The notes beneath the pieces were generated by a model. That model made no database searches, was not told the origin of the DNA, and was given only the letters and a program-made list of their open reading frames with translations. Below, one piece after another: positions 8,852-17,134 of a DNA stretch of 33,577 nt. This DNA comes from Candidatus Zixiibacteriota bacterium (GTDB lineage Bacteria; JAAXHH01). Location: positions 1 to 33,577 of the forward strand of contig VGJU01000014.1 in NCBI GenBank assembly GCA_016867335.1. The letters are read 5' to 3'. Every line of letters begins with the position of its first letter. Position 1 is the stretch's first letter. Position numbers and translations under genes: made by a program.

Positions 8852-11079
8852 ACCCCTTTATCGAAACCCTACCCGAAAAGATCGCCGGAAAACTGCGCCA
8901 TGCCAAACCGGAAGACGAAACGGTGCGGATACAGGTGTTGACCGACATGAACATGGAGCGCCGTTTCGGAGAGCATTGGGTAGTCGTCACCGACCGGCGG
9001 GTGCTGCTGATCCCCGACGACGGGGACGACGGCACGGTCGATATTCCGGTAGATGAAATCGCCGAGGTAAAAGTCGAACCGCTGGTCGGCGGCGGACGTA
9101 TGGAGTTGGAACGTAAGATCGGCGAATCCGCCAACATCCGGTATTCGGGATCGCTGGCGGGCAAGTTTTCCGAAGTGGCCGCAGGCATCCGGCAGTTGAC
9201 CAAAGGCGAAGAACTGACCCTGCCTTCGCATATCGAAAAAACGCGGTGCGACCGTTGTCATCGACTGCTTCCCGAAAAGGACGGTCTCTGTCCGGCTTGC
9301 GTGCGCAAAGGGGCGACGTTTTTGCGCATCCTCACCTATCTCAAACCCTACCGGTCGCGTGTCGCCGCCATGGTCGCCCTTGTAGTCATCGGAACGGTGA
9401 TCAACCTGCTTCCTCCGCTTATCGTCCAACACATCATAGATGACGTGCTGACGCCGCAGGACAACATATCGTTGCTGTTCTGGTTTACGGGCGGACTGCT
9501 GGCCGCTCAACTCGCCATCTGGGGTATTCGCGTCGGTCGGGGATGGATCACGGTATGGATAGGCGGGCAGGTAGCGGCGGACATACGGTCGCAGTTGTAT
9601 CACCACATGCTGTTTATGCCGGTGCGGTTTTTCGACAAACACAAAGTGGGCACGCTCATCTCGCGGATCACCAACGATACCGAGCGGCTCGAAGGTTTTA
9701 TGATGTTTGCCATGCCCCACCTCTTTACCGACGGATTACTGGTCGTCGGCATCCTGTGCTTGCTGCTTGTCAAAAGCTGGACGCTGACCCTGTTCGTTCT
9801 GCTACCGATCCCGTTTATCGTGTTGGCGAGCTTTTTTATCTGGAAACGGCTGCGGCGCAGCTGGGGACGATGGCTGGCCAAATGGGCCAGACTCAGTTCG
9901 CACCTCAATGAGTCGATTTCCGGTATCCGCGTGGTAAAGGCTTTTGCACAGGAAAAAAGGGAGGGACTTAGGTTCGACCGTCGCAATCAGGAACTGCGCG
10001 ACGCCAGCATCTATGTAGATAGAATGTGGTATATCTTTTTTACCGCCACCAACTTTCTGATGAGTTTCGGCGTGTTTTTCGTCTGGTATTTCGGTGGCAG
10101 ACAAATTTTGGGCACCGAGCTTACGCTCGGTGGGCTGATGGCTTTTATCAGTTATCTGTGGATGCTCTACGACCCGCTTCAGTGGCTCGGTGAACTCAAC
10201 ATGTTTCTTTCGCGCGCGTTTGCCGGCGCAGAACGCATCTTCGAGGTGTTGGACAAGGAACCCGAACGCGCCGAAGCCATGGACGCGCTTCCCATGCCGG
10301 ATATGGTCGGTCACGTGGCATTCCGAGACGTTTCCTTTGGTTATGACCGCGCGCGCCCCGTACTCAAGGACATATCGCTCGACGTGCGTCCCGGCGAGAT
10401 GATCGGGCTGGTGGGGCGGTCCGGGGTCGGAAAATCGACACTGATCAACCTGATCTGCCGTTTTTACGACCCGGACCGGGGCGGGATCGAAATCGACGGC
10501 CACGACATGCGAAACATCCGTCTGGCAGACCTGCGCCGGCATATCGGCATGGTGCATCAGGAGTCGTTTCTGTTTAACGGAACCATCGCCGAAAACATCG
10601 GGTACGGGAAACCGGGTGCGGAGATGGACGAGATCATCCGTTCGGCCATGGCCGCCGAAGCACACGATTTTATCGTCGGGCGCGCCGACGGCTACAATAC
10701 GATGGTCGGAGAACGCGGCAACAAACTGTCAGGCGGCGAAAAACAACGCATTGCCATCGCCCGCGCGATTCTTCACGATCCTCGTATCCTTATCCTCGAC
10801 GAAGCCACTTCGTCGCTGGATACCCAAACGGGAAAAAAGATCCAAGAGGCTATCGCCCGGCTGGTAAAGGGGCGCACGACGTTTGCCATCGCCCACCGAC
10901 TGTCCACACTGCGTAGCGCCGACCGGCTCGTCGTCCTCGACGACGGCAAAATCGCCGAGGTCGGCTCGCATGAGGAGGTGATGGAAAAAAAGGGCATCTT
11001 TTACAACCTGGTCAAAACCCAACAGGAGACCACCGCCGTCATCGGCGTAGGAGGCGGAAAAGACGCCGTACCCGCGTGA
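8848..11079 (+). CDS. ABC exporter half-transporter with PH-like and zinc-ribbon N-terminus, copy 2
   Basis: This is a 743-aa paralogue of the gene just upstream, with the same architecture throughout: PH-like domain, zinc ribbon (CDRCHRLLPE...CPAC, about 132-150), six-TM exporter domain and NBD. Walker A is GRSGVGKST near 522, the signature LSGGEKQR near 626, Walker B ILILDEATSS near 647 and the H-loop AHRL near 681. The GTG start overlaps the upstream TGA. Both copies keep consensus catalytic sites, so neither looks like the degenerate half found in many heterodimeric exporters. The tandem duplication plus coupling indicates a heterodimer. The N-terminal PH-like and zinc modules are not part of a standard MsbA/LmrA-type exporter and may dock the adjacent DUF1854 protein or sense a ligand. 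Confidence 0.93.
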   Translation: MNPFIETLPEKIAGKLRHAKPEDETVRIQVLTDMNMERRFGEHWVVVTDRRVLLIPDDGDDGTVDIPVDEIAEVKVEPLVGGGRMELERKIGESANIRYSGSLAGKFSEVAAGIRQLTKGEELTLPSHIEKTRCDRCHRLLPEKDGLCPACVRKGATFLRILTYLKPYRSRVAAMVALVVIGTVINLLPPLIVQHIIDDVLTPQDNISLLFWFTGGLLAAQLAIWGIRVGRGWITVWIGGQVAADIRSQLYHHMLFMPVRFFDKHKVGTLISRITNDTERLEGFMMFAMPHLFTDGLLVVGILCLLLVKSWTLTLFVLLPIPFIVLASFFIWKRLRRSWGRWLAKWARLSSHLNESISGIRVVKAFAQEKREGLRFDRRNQELRDASIYVDRMWYIFFTATNFLMSFGVFFVWYFGGRQILGTELTLGGLMAFISYLWMLYDPLQWLGELNMFLSRAFAGAERIFEVLDKEPERAEAMDALPMPDMVGHVAFRDVSFGYDRARPVLKDISLDVRPGEMIGLVGRSGVGKSTLINLICRFYDPDRGGIEIDGHDMRNIRLADLRRHIGMVHQESFLFNGTIAENIGYGKPGAEMDEIIRSAMAAEAHDFIVGRADGYNTMVGERGNKLSGGEKQRIAIARAILHDPRILILDEATSSLDTQTGKKIQEAIARLVKGRTTFAIAHRLSTLRSADRLVVLDDGKIAEVGSHEEVMEKKGIFYNLVKTQQETTAVIGVGGGKDAVPA

Positions 11080-11145
11080 CAGGATATACGGCTCACCGCC
11101 GCGTCCACCGGACGATACGGTCATCGCCATGACGCCGGTCCCGAA

Positions 11146-11175
11146 CGCCCCGTAAGGGCGACACATGCGTCGCCC
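11146..11175. repeat. Overlapping competing hairpins / palindromic intergenic element
   Basis: Two perfect stems share one arm. CGCCC-CGTAA-GGGCG (11146-11160) and GGGCGAC-ACATGC-GTCGCCC (11156-11175) cannot form together. There is no T-tract. The sequence resembles GTAGGGGCG...CATGCG...CGCCCC palindromes that I recall as interspersed repeats in environmental genomes. It lies 28 bp before the DUF1854 start, so it could also act on that transcript. The rest of the 124-bp gap shows nothing else. Confidence 0.5.
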
Positions 11176-11203
11176 CCATCGCCACCCCATACCCGGAGAC
11201 CCC

Positions 11204-11752
11204 ATGATCCAGACCATCGAAGAAACACCCCCTACAGCACCGAATTACCCCGTGCCCCCGGCAACCATCCACCCCGAACATGTCGAGGCCGGGGACATCC
11301 GTCTGTTTCGAAACCCCCCTTGGCGGCTCCGAATGAGCCTGACGGACCGGTCATATCTTAAAGTCAAAATCGTCCGTGCCGCGCCGCTGTCCCACCCGTC
11401 GCAGTATATCTGTTTTCTCGACGAAAAAGACGAGGTGATCGCCATGGTAAAGGAACCGTCAGACCTCGAAAAAGTCTCACACCAGATCGTCCGAGAAGAA
11501 CTCGATCAGCGCTATCTGACCGCCGTCGTCCTTCAGGTGCATTCGGTCAAAAGCGAGTTTGGAATTTCCTATTGGGATGTGGAAACCTCGCGGGGACGAC
11601 GCGAATTTGTGATCCAGAACGTCTCGGAAGCTGCACAGTGGTTTGGAGAAACCCACCTCATGCTGGTCGATGTGGATGGCAACCGGTTCGAGATTCCGGA
11701 CATGACGGCGCTGGACAAAAAAAGCTTGGGGTATATCGGTTTGGTGCTCTGA
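11204..11752 (+). CDS. DUF1854 family protein (ABC-exporter companion)
   Basis: This 182-aa soluble protein matches the DUF1854 type: a compact beta-rich N-terminal part (FRNPPWRLRMSLTDRSYLKV, then LDEKDEVIAMV), a middle strand set ending YWDVETSRGRREF, and a helical C-terminus. ATG 11204 has GGAG upstream; an in-frame ATG at 11165 lies in the palindrome and lacks an SD. DUF1854 proteins are typically encoded beside ABC exporters of the sort upstream here, and I recall a database label of 'cyanophycin metabolism-associated DUF1854 family protein'. No cyanophycin gene is visible in this window. Its biochemical role is unknown; a regulatory or coupling subunit of the exporter is my inference. 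Its TGA overlaps the ATG of the ABC-2 ATPase. Confidence 0.82.
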   Translation: MIQTIEETPPTAPNYPVPPATIHPEHVEAGDIRLFRNPPWRLRMSLTDRSYLKVKIVRAAPLSHPSQYICFLDEKDEVIAMVKEPSDLEKVSHQIVREELDQRYLTAVVLQVHSVKSEFGISYWDVETSRGRREFVIQNVSEAAQWFGETHLMLVDVDGNRFEIPDMTALDKKSLGYIGLVL

Positions 11753-11841
11753 TGCATATCCTTGTCGAAAATCTTGTCAAAACATTTCGTATCGCCGAAA
11801 GGCGTCCCGGTCTCCGGGGCGCCTTTTTCGGCCTTCTGTAG
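11752..11841 (+). other. Severed N-terminus of the ABC-2 ATPase gene, ending at an in-frame TAG
   Basis: The ATG at 11752 overlaps the DUF1854 stop (TGATG) and starts a 29-residue peptide, MHILVENLVKTFR and on to GAFFGLL, closed by TAG at 11839-11841. The frame is identical to the ABC ATPase that continues with [14 protein letters not shown]. This peptide is what family members carry as the first beta-strand of the NBD and the loop before it. The gene is thus split by a single amber codon at codon 30. Confidence 0.8.
11801..11828 (+). terminator. Strong intrinsic-terminator-like hairpin inside the ABC ATPase 5' coding region
   Basis: GGCGTCCCGG at 11801-11810 pairs with CCGGGGCGCC at 11814-11823 over 10 bp (one G-U) around a TCT loop, followed directly by TTTTT. 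By shape it is a textbook intrinsic terminator. It sits after the DUF1854 gene but within codons 17-25 of the ATPase gene, and the TAG follows 11 bp later. It could end the upstream operon; its coding content (RRPGLRGAFF) also fits the ATPase family. Confidence 0.65.
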
Positions 11842-11856
11842 CGCCGTGCCCGTACG

Positions 11857-12741
11857 GTGTATGCGCTCGACGATGTGTCGTTCGGGATAGAAAAAGGCAC
11901 GCTGGTCGGATACATCGGTCCTAACGGCGCGGGAAAGTCCACTACGGTCAAAATCCTCTCCGGCATTCTCGTTCCCGACACCGGGACATGTCTCGTAGAA
12001 GGTCGCGTACCTTGGAAACAACGCATCGAAAATGCCCGACGACTCGGTGTGGTATTTGGTCAACGCACACAACTATGGTGGGATTTACCGGTCGTTGAAT
12101 CGTTCGACCTGTTACGCGATATTTACCGCATAGAGCCGGACGCCTACATGCTCGCGCGTGACGAACTCACGGCGCTGCTTCGTCTCGAACCCCTGCTTGA
12201 CACCTGGGTGCGCCAACTCAGTCTCGGACAGCGGATGCGAGGCGATCTGGCGGCGGCACTGCTCCATGCGCCGTCCACCCTGTTTCTCGACGAACCCACC
12301 ATCGGGTTGGATGCCGTGTCCAAGCTGGCCGTGCGGGACTTTATCCGCCGTCTCAACCGTGAGCGCGGCGTGACCGTCATTCTGACCACGCATGACATGG
12401 ATGACATCGAGGCGTTGTGTTCGCGGATCATGGTTATCGGTCAGGGCAAAATTCTGTTGGACGGCTCGCTGGAAGACCTGCGGCGACGGGTAACTTCCGA
12501 GCGTCTGTTGATCGTAGACCTTATGGACGAACACGCCATCATCGACGACCCGGACGCCGTGGTAGTGCAGCGCGACGGGCGTCGCGTTCACTTGCGTTTC
12601 GATCCGGGCCGCGTATCCACCCCGGCGCTGGTCAGCCGCATCACCGCACGACATCCGGTTCGAGACTTGTATATCGAAAACCCACCCATAGAAGAAATCG
12701 TCTCTCGGTTGTACGACCGGCATGCGATGACGGAAGGGTGA
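11857..12741 (+). CDS. ABC-2 type transporter ATPase, main part downstream of in-frame stop (probable pseudogene or re-initiated)
   Basis: This is a complete nucleotide-binding domain of the ABC-2 export type: Walker [11 protein letters not shown]-loop [11 protein letters not shown], signature [11 protein letters not shown], Walker [13 protein letters not shown] and H-loop TTHDMDD. A C-terminal accessory domain follows. The natural start is ATG 11752, but TAG at 11839 interrupts the frame. The first possible re-start is GTG 11857, which lacks a convincing SD and would delete the first strand and part of the A-loop region. It is followed by two ABC-2 permease genes, which look intact, so loss would be recent, or the stop may be an assembly error. 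The nearest described group is the ABC-2 set with paired PF06182-like permeases. Confidence 0.85.
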   Translation: MYALDDVSFGIEKGTLVGYIGPNGAGKSTTVKILSGILVPDTGTCLVEGRVPWKQRIENARRLGVVFGQRTQLWWDLPVVESFDLLRDIYRIEPDAYMLARDELTALLRLEPLLDTWVRQLSLGQRMRGDLAAALLHAPSTLFLDEPTIGLDAVSKLAVRDFIRRLNRERGVTVILTTHDMDDIEALCSRIMVIGQGKILLDGSLEDLRRRVTSERLLIVDLMDEHAIIDDPDAVVVQRDGRRVHLRFDPGRVSTPALVSRITARHPVRDLYIENPPIEEIVSRLYDRHAMTEG

Positions 12742-12742
12742 A

Positions 12743-13534
12743 ATGCGTCCTTATCTTGCCGTATTAAGCGCGCGGTTTCGTACGTTACTCCAGTACCGTG
12801 TCGCAGCGGTCGCCGGATTTGCCACACAGATATGCTGGGGGTTTATCCGATTCATGACCTTCGAAGCGTTTTATCGATCTACGGACGCCGTCCCCCCGAT
12901 GACCTACGAAGAGATGGTGGCGTATGTCTGGCTGGGGCAGGCGCTTTTGGGCATGCTCCCGTGGAATCCGGACGCCGAGGTCCGCGACATGATCCGCTCC
13001 GGAGCCGTCGCATACGAACTGGCGCGTCCGGTGGACCTCTACGGGTATTGGTATGCGCGCGCGGTAGCGCTTCGTCTTGCTCCGCTCATGTTGCGAACTC
13101 TTCCAGTGCTCGTCCTTGCTTGGCTGTTTTTCGACATGCCCCTGCCCGCCGACCCCGAAGCGGCGTTTGCATGGCTTGCAGCGACGGTTCTCGCCATAGC
13201 GGTAAGCGCGGCAATGACTACTCTGATCACCCTGTCCATGTTGTGGTCGGTGTCCGGCGAAGGCATCTCCAACCTGATGACCATCGTCGTAATGGTCTGT
13301 TCCGGTATGATTATCCCGCTTCCTCTTTTTCCCGACTGGGCGCAACCCGTGTTGAACACACTCCCATTCCGGGCGCTGATGGACGGTCCCTTTCGGCTCT
13401 ATTCCGGTCATATCCCTCTTGACGAGGCGATGGCTGTGTTTGCGCATCAGGTGATCTGGCTTGCATTGCTGATTAGGCTGGGGCGTTTTCTGCTCCGGCG
13501 CGGGGTACACAGACTCGTAGTGAAAGGCGGGTAG
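12743..13534 (+). CDS. ABC-2 family permease, first subunit
   Basis: This 263-aa integral membrane protein begins 1 bp after the ATPase stop. About six hydrophobic segments are seen, with clear ones near 25-45, 65-85, 110-130, 140-175, 178-200 and 230-250. The N-terminal segment (LSARFRTLLQYR) is the cytoplasmic amphipathic helix usual in these permeases. The permease presumably forms a heterodimer with the next gene product and uses the upstream ATPase. The substrate of this family is mostly unknown; drug and viologen export have been described for relatives. The frame is intact along its whole length. Confidence 0.88.
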   Translation: MRPYLAVLSARFRTLLQYRVAAVAGFATQICWGFIRFMTFEAFYRSTDAVPPMTYEEMVAYVWLGQALLGMLPWNPDAEVRDMIRSGAVAYELARPVDLYGYWYARAVALRLAPLMLRTLPVLVLAWLFFDMPLPADPEAAFAWLAATVLAIAVSAAMTTLITLSMLWSVSGEGISNLMTIVVMVCSGMIIPLPLFPDWAQPVLNTLPFRALMDGPFRLYSGHIPLDEAMAVFAHQVIWLALLIRLGRFLLRRGVHRLVVKGG

Positions 13535-13536
13535 CC

Positions 13537-14340
13537 ATGTTTGACGCTATACGGCTGTATTGCCAGTATTTCCGGGTTTCGGTGCAAGCCCAGATGCAGT
13601 ACCGCGTCTCGTTTGTCTTGCTTACCCTTAGCCAGTTTCTTACCACGGGCATCGAGTTTGTAGCGATATGGGCGTTGTTTGACCGGTTTGGCAGTATCAA
13701 AGGATGGACGCTACCCGAAGTGGCACTATTCTACAGCCTGGCGCATATCGCTTTTGCTTTTGCCGATGCATTAGGGCGCGGATTTGATAGGATGGACCAG
13801 TTTGTCAGAAACGGGGAGTTGGACCGGCTGCTGCTTCGGCCCCGCAGTGTAGCGCTCCAGGTGGCCGGTTCCGAGCTTATCCTGCGCCGCGTCGGCCGAC
13901 TGGCACAGGCACTGGTCGTGCTCGTCTGGGCGGTGGGAGAGTTGGACGTTGCGTGGAGCGCGGTAAAAATCCTACTGCTGCTGTCCGTCATCGGTGGAGG
14001 AACTTGTTTTTTCTATGCGCTTTTCGTGCTCCATGCCACGCTTGCGTTATGGACCGTCGAGTCGCTCGAAATCACCGCTGCGTTTACCTACGGCGGCGTA
14101 CAGACCGCGCAGTATCCGCTGACCATCTACCGCCCTTGGTTTCGGCGATTTTTTACCGTGGTGCTCCCCATGGCCTGTGTCACGTATTTTCCCGTGCTTG
14201 CACTGCTCGAAAAACCCGACCCGCTTGGGTCGTCCGAGGTTTTTCAGTGGATGGCGCCAGCGGGCGGCGTGCTGTTTCTTGCGGTCGCCCTGCAAATATG
14301 GCGTATCGGTCTGAAACACTACACCTCGACGGGCAGTTGA
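13537..14340 (+). CDS. ABC-2 family permease, second subunit (PF06182-like)
   Basis: This 267-aa membrane protein starts 2 bp after the first permease. It has six likely TM segments. The loop GRGFDRMDQFVRNGELDRLLLRPRS is characteristic of the ABC2_membrane_6 (PF06182) family (residues about 82-106). Together with the preceding permease and the ATPase it makes a three-gene exporter. The end of the gene is also the end of the cluster: a 270-bp gap follows. Confidence 0.9.
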   Translation: MFDAIRLYCQYFRVSVQAQMQYRVSFVLLTLSQFLTTGIEFVAIWALFDRFGSIKGWTLPEVALFYSLAHIAFAFADALGRGFDRMDQFVRNGELDRLLLRPRSVALQVAGSELILRRVGRLAQALVVLVWAVGELDVAWSAVKILLLLSVIGGGTCFFYALFVLHATLALWTVESLEITAAFTYGGVQTAQYPLTIYRPWFRRFFTVVLPMACVTYFPVLALLEKPDPLGSSEVFQWMAPAGGVLFLAVALQIWRIGLKHYTSTGS

Positions 14341-14370
14341 CCGTGTCGCCTTACCCGAAACGGTCCCGGC

Positions 14371-14399
14371 TTGACGCCCCCGGACAGGATCAGTACTTT
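14371..14399 (+). promoter_or_regulatory. Putative sigma70-like promoter in the gap before the DUF218 gene
   Basis: TTGACG at 14371 and TACTTT at 14394 are 17 bp apart, in the only larger gap between the ABC-2 genes and the DUF218 gene. The remainder of 14341-14614 contains only short open stretches in shifting frames (a GTG-started one at 14430) that I do not accept as a gene. Confidence 0.3.
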
Positions 14400-14614
14400 A
14401 CTTTATAACAACACGTCATTCCGGATTTTGTGACGCATCTAGCCGTCCTCTCTGATGGCCGTATGTTGGATGCGCTTCTGCTTGGACGCGATCTTATATC
14501 GAGCAACAAGTTGGCCGATCAAATCCACGCCGTATTCGGAGAACGTAGGTATACCGTATCGACCCCTATCTCGGCAAGGAAACCGTGCGACTGGCAAAGC
14601 GAAAGGGTAGCTCG

Positions 14615-15328
14615 ATGGAACCACATCGGCAGATAAAAACGGGTATTTTGGTCCACGGGTGCAACCTGCGTACCTTTCAATGGAAGACCATCGTCTGGGG
14701 CAAACCGCCGCACGAACTGGGTCGTGTTCCCAAAGGGGTATTGCTGGCGTTGACCGAGCACGCTGATGCCATGGTCTTCGGAACCGGCGCGTCCGAAAAA
14801 GACGGTCTGCTGGAGGCGGACGCCACGGCAAAGCTACTGTGGGAGCGTTTTGACGATCTACAGCATTTCGAGCCGTTTCGGCAACATATCCCCGAAATCG
14901 TCGATCCCGCGTTTCGCGCCGACTGTCGGGCGTATATCGCCGAAAAATTGGTCATAGAAAACACCGCGCAAAATACCGTAGATGAGGTCATTCGGGCCGG
15001 GCATATCTTCCGAGACCGGCAAATCGACCGGATTGTTCTCGTATCCAGCCCGACGCATCTGCCGCGATGTCTGCGCGACGCCTGTATTGCCTTCGACCAC
15101 GACCCGGCGCTGGCCCTTTTCCGGTACGCCCTGTTTGCCTCTCCCAGTATCACCAGTTACATGGGTAAGTCCGCCGAAGACGTTGCTATCTTCGAGCCTC
15201 CGCATCGCCCTGACCGTCCGTTGTTCAACATCAACGATTTTCTAAAGCGTGTAAACGACATCCCCGGTGCACAACGTCAGGATTTTCTAAAGCGTTTTGA
15301 CGAACTGCTTCAGGATTTCGACGTATAG
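14615..15328 (+). CDS. DUF218/YdcF-like family protein
   Basis: This is a 237-aa protein counted from ATG 14615, which has an AAGGG site 7 bp upstream; a GTG at 14585 is an alternative without SD. The opening strand (KTGILVHGCNLR) and the GTGASEKDGLLEA segment near residue 60 fit the DUF218 fold (YdcF, SanA). So does the central block IENTAQNTVDEV near 115, followed by IVLVSSPTHLPRC. DUF218 proteins are Rossmann-like and some bind nucleotides; SanA-type members act in envelope integrity. This one has no TM anchor, so it is probably cytoplasmic. The substrate is unknown. Confidence 0.75.
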   Translation: MEPHRQIKTGILVHGCNLRTFQWKTIVWGKPPHELGRVPKGVLLALTEHADAMVFGTGASEKDGLLEADATAKLLWERFDDLQHFEPFRQHIPEIVDPAFRADCRAYIAEKLVIENTAQNTVDEVIRAGHIFRDRQIDRIVLVSSPTHLPRCLRDACIAFDHDPALALFRYALFASPSITSYMGKSAEDVAIFEPPHRPDRPLFNINDFLKRVNDIPGAQRQDFLKRFDELLQDFDV

Positions 15329-15447
15329 CAACGGCTCCGTCGATATTATTTTTGCGTGGGATGCATCGAAATCGGAACGAATGTCGTCTTATATGCAGAA
15401 AGAACGTTTCGTTCACGTGTATCGTCATTCACCAAAGGAGAACCGAG

Positions 15448-16134
15448 ATGAACCGCTATCTGCTCAAAGCAACGCTTGTGTTGGGCACCGCAGTCGCGTT
15501 GGCAGGGGGACGCGAAGCCGCCGCTCAGATGGAATGGGAATCGATCATGGAAGATCCGCTTGTGGGCGAATTTGAAGTCATGATGGACCCCATCGACGAG
15601 GAGATCGTAATCTTCGAAGAAATGCCCATGTCCCAGGATGGTGCGATGGGCGCGCGGCGCACGGCACAACGTACGACACTGGCGGAAAAACTGGCGCTTA
15701 CCGACGATCAAAAACAGAAAATGGAAACGTTGCGGACAGCACTCGCCAAAGAGATGGCTCGGCTTCGCGCTGATGTGGAAGTCGCCACCATAGAACTGCG
15801 CGAGATCATGGACCAAAGCGCTCCAAAAGCGGCGGACGCACAAATCCGGGCCGCGCGGGTCAGCCAGGCGCGCGCCAAAATCTTCGAACGTGCCGTAGCG
15901 TTTCGTCTCGATATGAAAAGCGTCCTAAGGCCGGAACAGCAGAAAATCATGAAAGAGACGCGCGAGATGCGGCGTGGCCCCATGATGCGGGGTATGCGCA
16001 TGGGACCGGGGATGAGAGGCGGGATGGGGCCTATGGGGCCTGCCATGCGCGGCCCGATGGGACCCGGCGTAGAACGACAGTTCCGTTTCGAGCGTAGACC
16101 TGAACCGAAGCAGACGCCTTCCGAACGCAGATAG
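15448..16134 (+). CDS. Periplasmic Spy/CpxP-like protein (LTxxQ family)
   Basis: ATG 15448 has AAAGGAG 10 bp upstream; the in-frame ATG at 15352 lacks a site. The 228-aa product has a signal peptide (hydrophobic residues 8-22, Ala-Ala-Gln near 31). An acidic segment (EDPLVGEFEV to IVIFEEMPM) follows. The helical core carries the two LTxxQ-like motifs, LALTDDQKQKM and VLRPEQQKIM. The C-terminal third is Met/Gly/Arg/Pro-rich and probably disordered; Met-rich tails in this family can bind copper or other metals. Family members are periplasmic chaperones or metal-stress sensors (Spy, CpxP, ZraP). It is convergent with the lipoprotein gene, with only 6 bp between stops. Confidence 0.8.
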   Translation: MNRYLLKATLVLGTAVALAGGREAAAQMEWESIMEDPLVGEFEVMMDPIDEEIVIFEEMPMSQDGAMGARRTAQRTTLAEKLALTDDQKQKMETLRTALAKEMARLRADVEVATIELREIMDQSAPKAADAQIRAARVSQARAKIFERAVAFRLDMKSVLRPEQQKIMKETREMRRGPMMRGMRMGPGMRGGMGPMGPAMRGPMGPGVERQFRFERRPEPKQTPSERR

Positions 16135-16149
16135 CAGACGCTATCTTGC
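16127..16149. terminator. Hairpin spanning the convergent stop codons
   Basis: GCAGATAG (16127-16134) pairs with CTATC-TGC (16141-16149, one bulged T) around CAGACG, covering both stop codons. There is no T-run on either side, so it may be a weak bidirectional end or an RNA-stabilising hairpin. Confidence 0.35.
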
Positions 16150-16938
16150 GGTCAGATTCGGAGCGTCTACCGCTGATGCTTCCTGATAGGCTTTGAGTTT
16201 TTCGAGCCGGTCTGCGTCGTCCTTGGTAAACCGATTGGTCAAGGCGTCGTAGACCGGCTCTTCTTTTTCGTCGTCGATGCGTGTCACCGTTACCGTCAGC
16301 TTGAGACCTTCCGGTGTTTCTGGGGCATTTTTCCAAATAGGAGACAGCAACGCAAAATTCCATCCGGTCGCCTCGGTCGGCTTCAGCCCCTTAGGAATGT
16401 TGTAGTTGAAATCGTCTTCCACCAAAGGCCTTCGTCGATCCGAAGCGGTCAGGACTCCGTGGAAATAGATTTTGGATATGGTGTGTTCGGTTTTGTTTTG
16501 CACCTTGAGTTCGACGACTCGTTGCCCACGTTGGACGTAATACCGCGTCTGATAGACCAACACGTCCTTTAGCCCTTCAAGCGCGGCGTCGGTCTGTATC
16601 TTTTTTTCTTCCAGATCGGCAATGGCCTTGGTCAGCCGCTCGTTCCACAGTTCCAGCGTCTCTTCCGCCGAAAGACCGTCCAACCGTTTGCGAAGACGTT
16701 CCCGGATGCGCGTAGAATCGTCCAGCGCCGCAAGCGCATTTTCCGTAACGATAAACTCGAATCCTTCTACGGCTCTGGCAAAAGCCTTTCGGTCACGCTC
16801 CGAAAGCGTTTCCATGACGGTTTTGACCGAACTTAGAAATGTCTCGTCCGTAGAGCCGTCCAGCGTCGGCTCGCCACATCCGGACAAACCGGTGGCAACG
16901 ATAAGCGCACTCAGTAGGGTCGGTGCTCCCAAACGCAT
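16141..16938 (-). CDS. Lipoprotein, DUF6694-like
   Basis: I set the start at ATG 16938, where AGGAG lies 8 bp upstream on the minus strand. The 265-aa product has a lipoprotein signal with lipobox LSGC (Cys near residue 21) followed by GEPTLDGST. The region after it is helical (about 30-140, with a coiled-coil-like stretch around residues 90-130); a beta-rich C-terminal domain ends the protein. The N-terminal pattern resembles DUF6694 family lipoproteins. Acidic residue two after the Cys is Glu, not Asp, so Lol-dependent transport to the outer membrane is possible. Function unknown. The 196-bp gap on its upstream side holds a dyad (ATCGGT-N7-ACCGAT at 17051-17069) but no gene. Confidence 0.75.
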   Translation of the reverse strand: MRLGAPTLLSALIVATGLSGCGEPTLDGSTDETFLSSVKTVMETLSERDRKAFARAVEGFEFIVTENALAALDDSTRIRERLRKRLDGLSAEETLELWNERLTKAIADLEEKKIQTDAALEGLKDVLVYQTRYYVQRGQRVVELKVQNKTEHTISKIYFHGVLTASDRRRPLVEDDFNYNIPKGLKPTEATGWNFALLSPIWKNAPETPEGLKLTVTVTRIDDEKEEPVYDALTNRFTKDDADRLEKLKAYQEASAVDAPNLTAR

Positions 16939-17134
16939 GTTTGTTTCTCCTGAAAAGTATGACGGAAATGGCACATGAATCGCCGTCCCACCGGAAAATG
17001 TGCGGCGATGGCAGCGGTGGCTCCATTCCGAAAGTGTCTTTCGTTATAAGATCGGTCTGACGAACCGATAAGGTGTACGTCCATTCAAAACCGGAAACAC
17101 CCACGGAACGGGAAACCGACAGAACAGCCTTTGA

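Noticed and set aside
11839-11841. Amber recoding (pyrrolysine or suppressor) as explanation of the in-frame TAG
   Set aside because: TAG is used as a normal stop by many genes here (for example at 1560, 5261, 13534, 15328, 16134, 20650 and 27825), and the TAG in the IS remnant is ordinary decay.
14430-14614. Short GTG-started frame before the DUF218 gene that could join it by a frameshift
   Set aside because: There is a stop (TAG 14546) in the downstream frame, no SD, and no recognisable family; DUF218 proteins do not need such an extension.
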